Shown here: positions 62,624-64,000 of the stretch, piece after piece
Layout of the letters: the number at the start of each line of letters is the position of its first letter
Position numbering within the stretch: position 1 is the first letter of the stretch
From: Alsobacter soli
Lineage (GTDB): Bacteria; Pseudomonadota; Alphaproteobacteria; Rhizobiales; Beijerinckiaceae
DNA length: 64,000 nucleotides
Assembly (NCBI RefSeq): GCF_003004785.1
Contig: NZ_PVZS01000011.1
Coordinates: 1-64,000, forward strand
Reading direction: 5' to 3'
The notes under the pieces: model-generated
Databases searched by the model: none
Told to the model about the DNA's origin: nothing
The model's input: only the letters and a program-made list of their open reading frames with translations
Program-made: the position numbers and the translations under genes

Positions 62624-63787
62624 ATGTCGAGCAGCAAGACTCCGCGCTGGTCCAAGCGCACCCTGACCGCGCAGGCGCTCGGTCACGTCGAGCCCACCAC
62701 CCACGCCGTGGTGTCGCCCATTCACGTGGCCACCACCTACATCCGCGATCCGGACAACCAGTACACCACCGGTTATGTCTACGGACGCCCGGACAACGCC
62801 ACCGTGCGCGAGGCGGAAGCCGTGATCGCCATGTGGGAGGAGGCCGAGGCCGCTCTGGTCTTCTCCTCCGGCATGTCCGCTGCGACGGCCGTTTTCCTCG
62901 CGCTCGCGCCAGGCGACCACGTGGTGGCCCCTACCGTGATGTACTGGGCGCTACGCAATTGGCTCCTCACCGAGGCGAAGCACTGGGGTCTTGTCGTCGA
63001 TTTCGTGGACACGAGCGACGTGGACGCAATGCGCAAGGCGGTCCAGCCCGGGCGCACCAAGCTCGTCTGGCTGGAGACTCCCTCCAATCCGCTTTGGTCG
63101 ATCAGCGACATCCAGGCGATAGCGGGCATCGCGCATGGCGCCGGGGCGAAGCTTGGCGTCGACTCCACAGTGGCCACGCCTGTTTTCACCCGTCCGCTCG
63201 CCCTGGGCGCCGACATCGTCATGCATGCGGCTACGAAATCCTTGAACGGCCATTCGGACGTGATCGCCGGCGCCCTGGCGACCGGCAAGCAGGACGCGTT
63301 CTGGAATCGCATCGTCGCGAACCGTCGCAACCTGGGCGCCATCCTCGGCCCCTTCGAGGCCTTCCTTCTGATCCGGGGCATGCGCACCCTCGACCTGAGG
63401 GCCCGGGCGGCAGCCGCCAACGCCGCCGAGCTGGCCCAGCGCTTCTCCAATCACGCCCACGTGGCCGCCGTTCTTTATCCGGGCCTGAAAACCCACCCGG
63501 GCCACGACATCGCCGCCCGCCAGATGCAGGGCGGCTTCGGGGCGATGCTGTCGATCCGTGTCCGGGGCGGCGAGGCCACCGCCGTCGCGACAGCCGCGGG
63601 CGTGACCCTGTGGAAGCGCGCCACCTCCTTGGGCGGGGTCGAGAGCCTGATTGAGCACCGCGCGTCCATCGAGGGCGCTGGCTCGCCCTGCCCGCCTGAC
63701 CTGCTGCGGCTGTCGGCCGGCATCGAGGACGTGGAGGATCTCTACGCCGATCTCGACCAGGCCCTGCGCCGGGCCCACGGCGGCTGA
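62624..63787 (+). CDS. Cys/Met-metabolism PLP enzyme (cystathionine gamma-synthase/beta-lyase-like)
   Basis: The 387-residue fold-type I enzyme has the Schiff-base lysine in HAATKSLNGHSD (K205), YVYGRPDNATVREAEA in place of the usual YGR-NPT, and LVWLETPSNPLW. The segment VMYWALRNWLL stands where classical members have the catalytic Tyr-Gly-Gly-Thr loop, so substrate chemistry may differ. It acts in sulfur amino-acid metabolism, exact reaction unknown. GGGAG precedes ATG 62624. Confidence 0.85.
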   Translation: MSSSKTPRWSKRTLTAQALGHVEPTTHAVVSPIHVATTYIRDPDNQYTTGYVYGRPDNATVREAEAVIAMWEEAEAALVFSSGMSAATAVFLALAPGDHVVAPTVMYWALRNWLLTEAKHWGLVVDFVDTSDVDAMRKAVQPGRTKLVWLETPSNPLWSISDIQAIAGIAHGAGAKLGVDSTVATPVFTRPLALGADIVMHAATKSLNGHSDVIAGALATGKQDAFWNRIVANRRNLGAILGPFEAFLLIRGMRTLDLRARAAAANAAELAQRFSNHAHVAAVLYPGLKTHPGHDIAARQMQGGFGAMLSIRVRGGEATAVATAAGVTLWKRATSLGGVESLIEHRASIEGAGSPCPPDLLRLSAGIEDVEDLYADLDQALRRAHGG

Positions 63788-63808
63788 CGAGCGCAGGGCG
63801 CCTCGCCG

Positions 63809-64000
63809 CTACTCGGCGGCGAGGCGCGTCACCGGCGCGACCGCTTCGGGGAGCGGGTGGCTGGCCTCGAAGGCCGTGATGTAGCCGCGCGTGATCGGCA
63901 CGGTGTCCACGCGCTTCGACATCTGGATCTGGAACACGACGTGCCCGCCGTGACGGAACGTCGCCTCGCTGCCGGCCAGGTAGAACTCCCACATCCGGCA
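63809..64000 (-). CDS. Cyclopropane-fatty-acyl-phospholipid synthase-like protein, C-terminal end (truncated by window edge)
   Basis: Only the last 63 residues are visible, running off the window edge at 64000. The segment CRMWEFYLAGSEATFRHGGHVVFQIQMSKRVDTVP is the characteristic C-terminus of Cfa/CMAS SAM-dependent methyltransferases, which convert unsaturated phospholipid acyl chains to cyclopropanes. The SAM-binding domain would lie beyond the window. It is convergent with the PLP enzyme gene. Confidence 0.75.
   Translation of the reverse strand, partial: CRMWEFYLAGSEATFRHGGHVVFQIQMSKRVDTVPITRGYITAFEASHPLPEAVAPVTRLAAE

Noticed and set aside
1-64000. CRISPR array, prophage or insertion sequence
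   Set aside because: No regularly spaced repeats, transposase, integrase or phage structural genes were found. The only repeats are short palindromic intergenic elements.

Overview
The window is a high-GC (very roughly two-thirds G+C) chromosomal segment from an alphaproteobacterium, most probably of the order Hyphomicrobiales. The evidence is a HemY C-terminus, CpdR, an NdvA-type glucan exporter, the ftsE-ftsX-ydcF-plsC order, scattered leuC/leuD/leuB/asd, and a full set of diagnostic ethylmalonyl-CoA pathway enzymes. The ethylmalonyl-CoA genes and overall style fit the Methylobacteriaceae/Beijerinckiaceae/Salinarimonas neighbourhood, but I cannot fix the genus. Almost all of the DNA is coding. 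I see no insertion sequence, prophage, CRISPR array or origin.

Layout: 1-1.3 kb holds the end of hemY and a tRNA-Thr(CGU). 1.4-5.1 kb is a small amino-acid catabolic unit: an Lrp/AsnC regulator divergent from diaminopropionate ammonia-lyase, a ureido/carbamoyl amidase and an AhpD-like protein. 5.2-6.6 kb is an atypical NRAMP transporter. 6.8-11.3 kb is a tight four-gene glycan operon (two GT4-type glycosyltransferases around a sugar dehydrogenase and an MDR dehydrogenase). 11.3-13.8 kb has YsnF-type stress genes and small orphans. 13.8-20.5 kb is envelope-related: an NdvA-like exporter, a MotA/MotB stator pair without flagellar genes, a CAP-domain lipoprotein and a large MscS channel. 20.6-26.8 kb is housekeeping and accessory (pyrophosphatase, GNAT, phosphatase, StrF-like glycosyltransferase, MsbA-like exporter, 2OG-Fe(II) oxygenase, host-attachment protein).

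26.9-35.7 kb is the metabolic core of the window: methylsuccinyl-CoA dehydrogenase, crotonyl-CoA carboxylase/reductase, ethylmalonyl-CoA mutase and a malyl-CoA thioesterase/CoA-ester lyase. Together they point to acetyl-CoA assimilation by the ethylmalonyl-CoA pathway instead of the glyoxylate shunt. 36.6-49.5 kb carries asd, leuB, leuD and leuC. Between leuB and leuD lies an electron-transfer cassette: cytochrome c, a VOC protein, a Tat-exported small subunit and a GMC oxidoreductase with a C-x5-C-x3-C motif like the [3Fe-4S] site of bacterial FAD-glucose dehydrogenase.

49.6-56.6 kb is the ffh-rpsP-rimM-trmD-rplS translation/secretion operon on the minus strand, interrupted between rimM and trmD by a beta-carbonic anhydrase and a PLP threonine/serine dehydratase-like gene. 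56.9-60.1 kb is ftsE-ftsX-ydcF-plsC. 60.3-63.8 kb has a zinc-ribbon protein, a hypoxanthine phosphoribosyltransferase, CpdR, TspO and a Cys/Met-metabolism PLP enzyme. The window ends in the 3' end of a cyclopropane-fatty-acid synthase-like gene. A 38-bp dispersed palindromic repeat occurs identically at two intergenic sites, with a related copy at a third.
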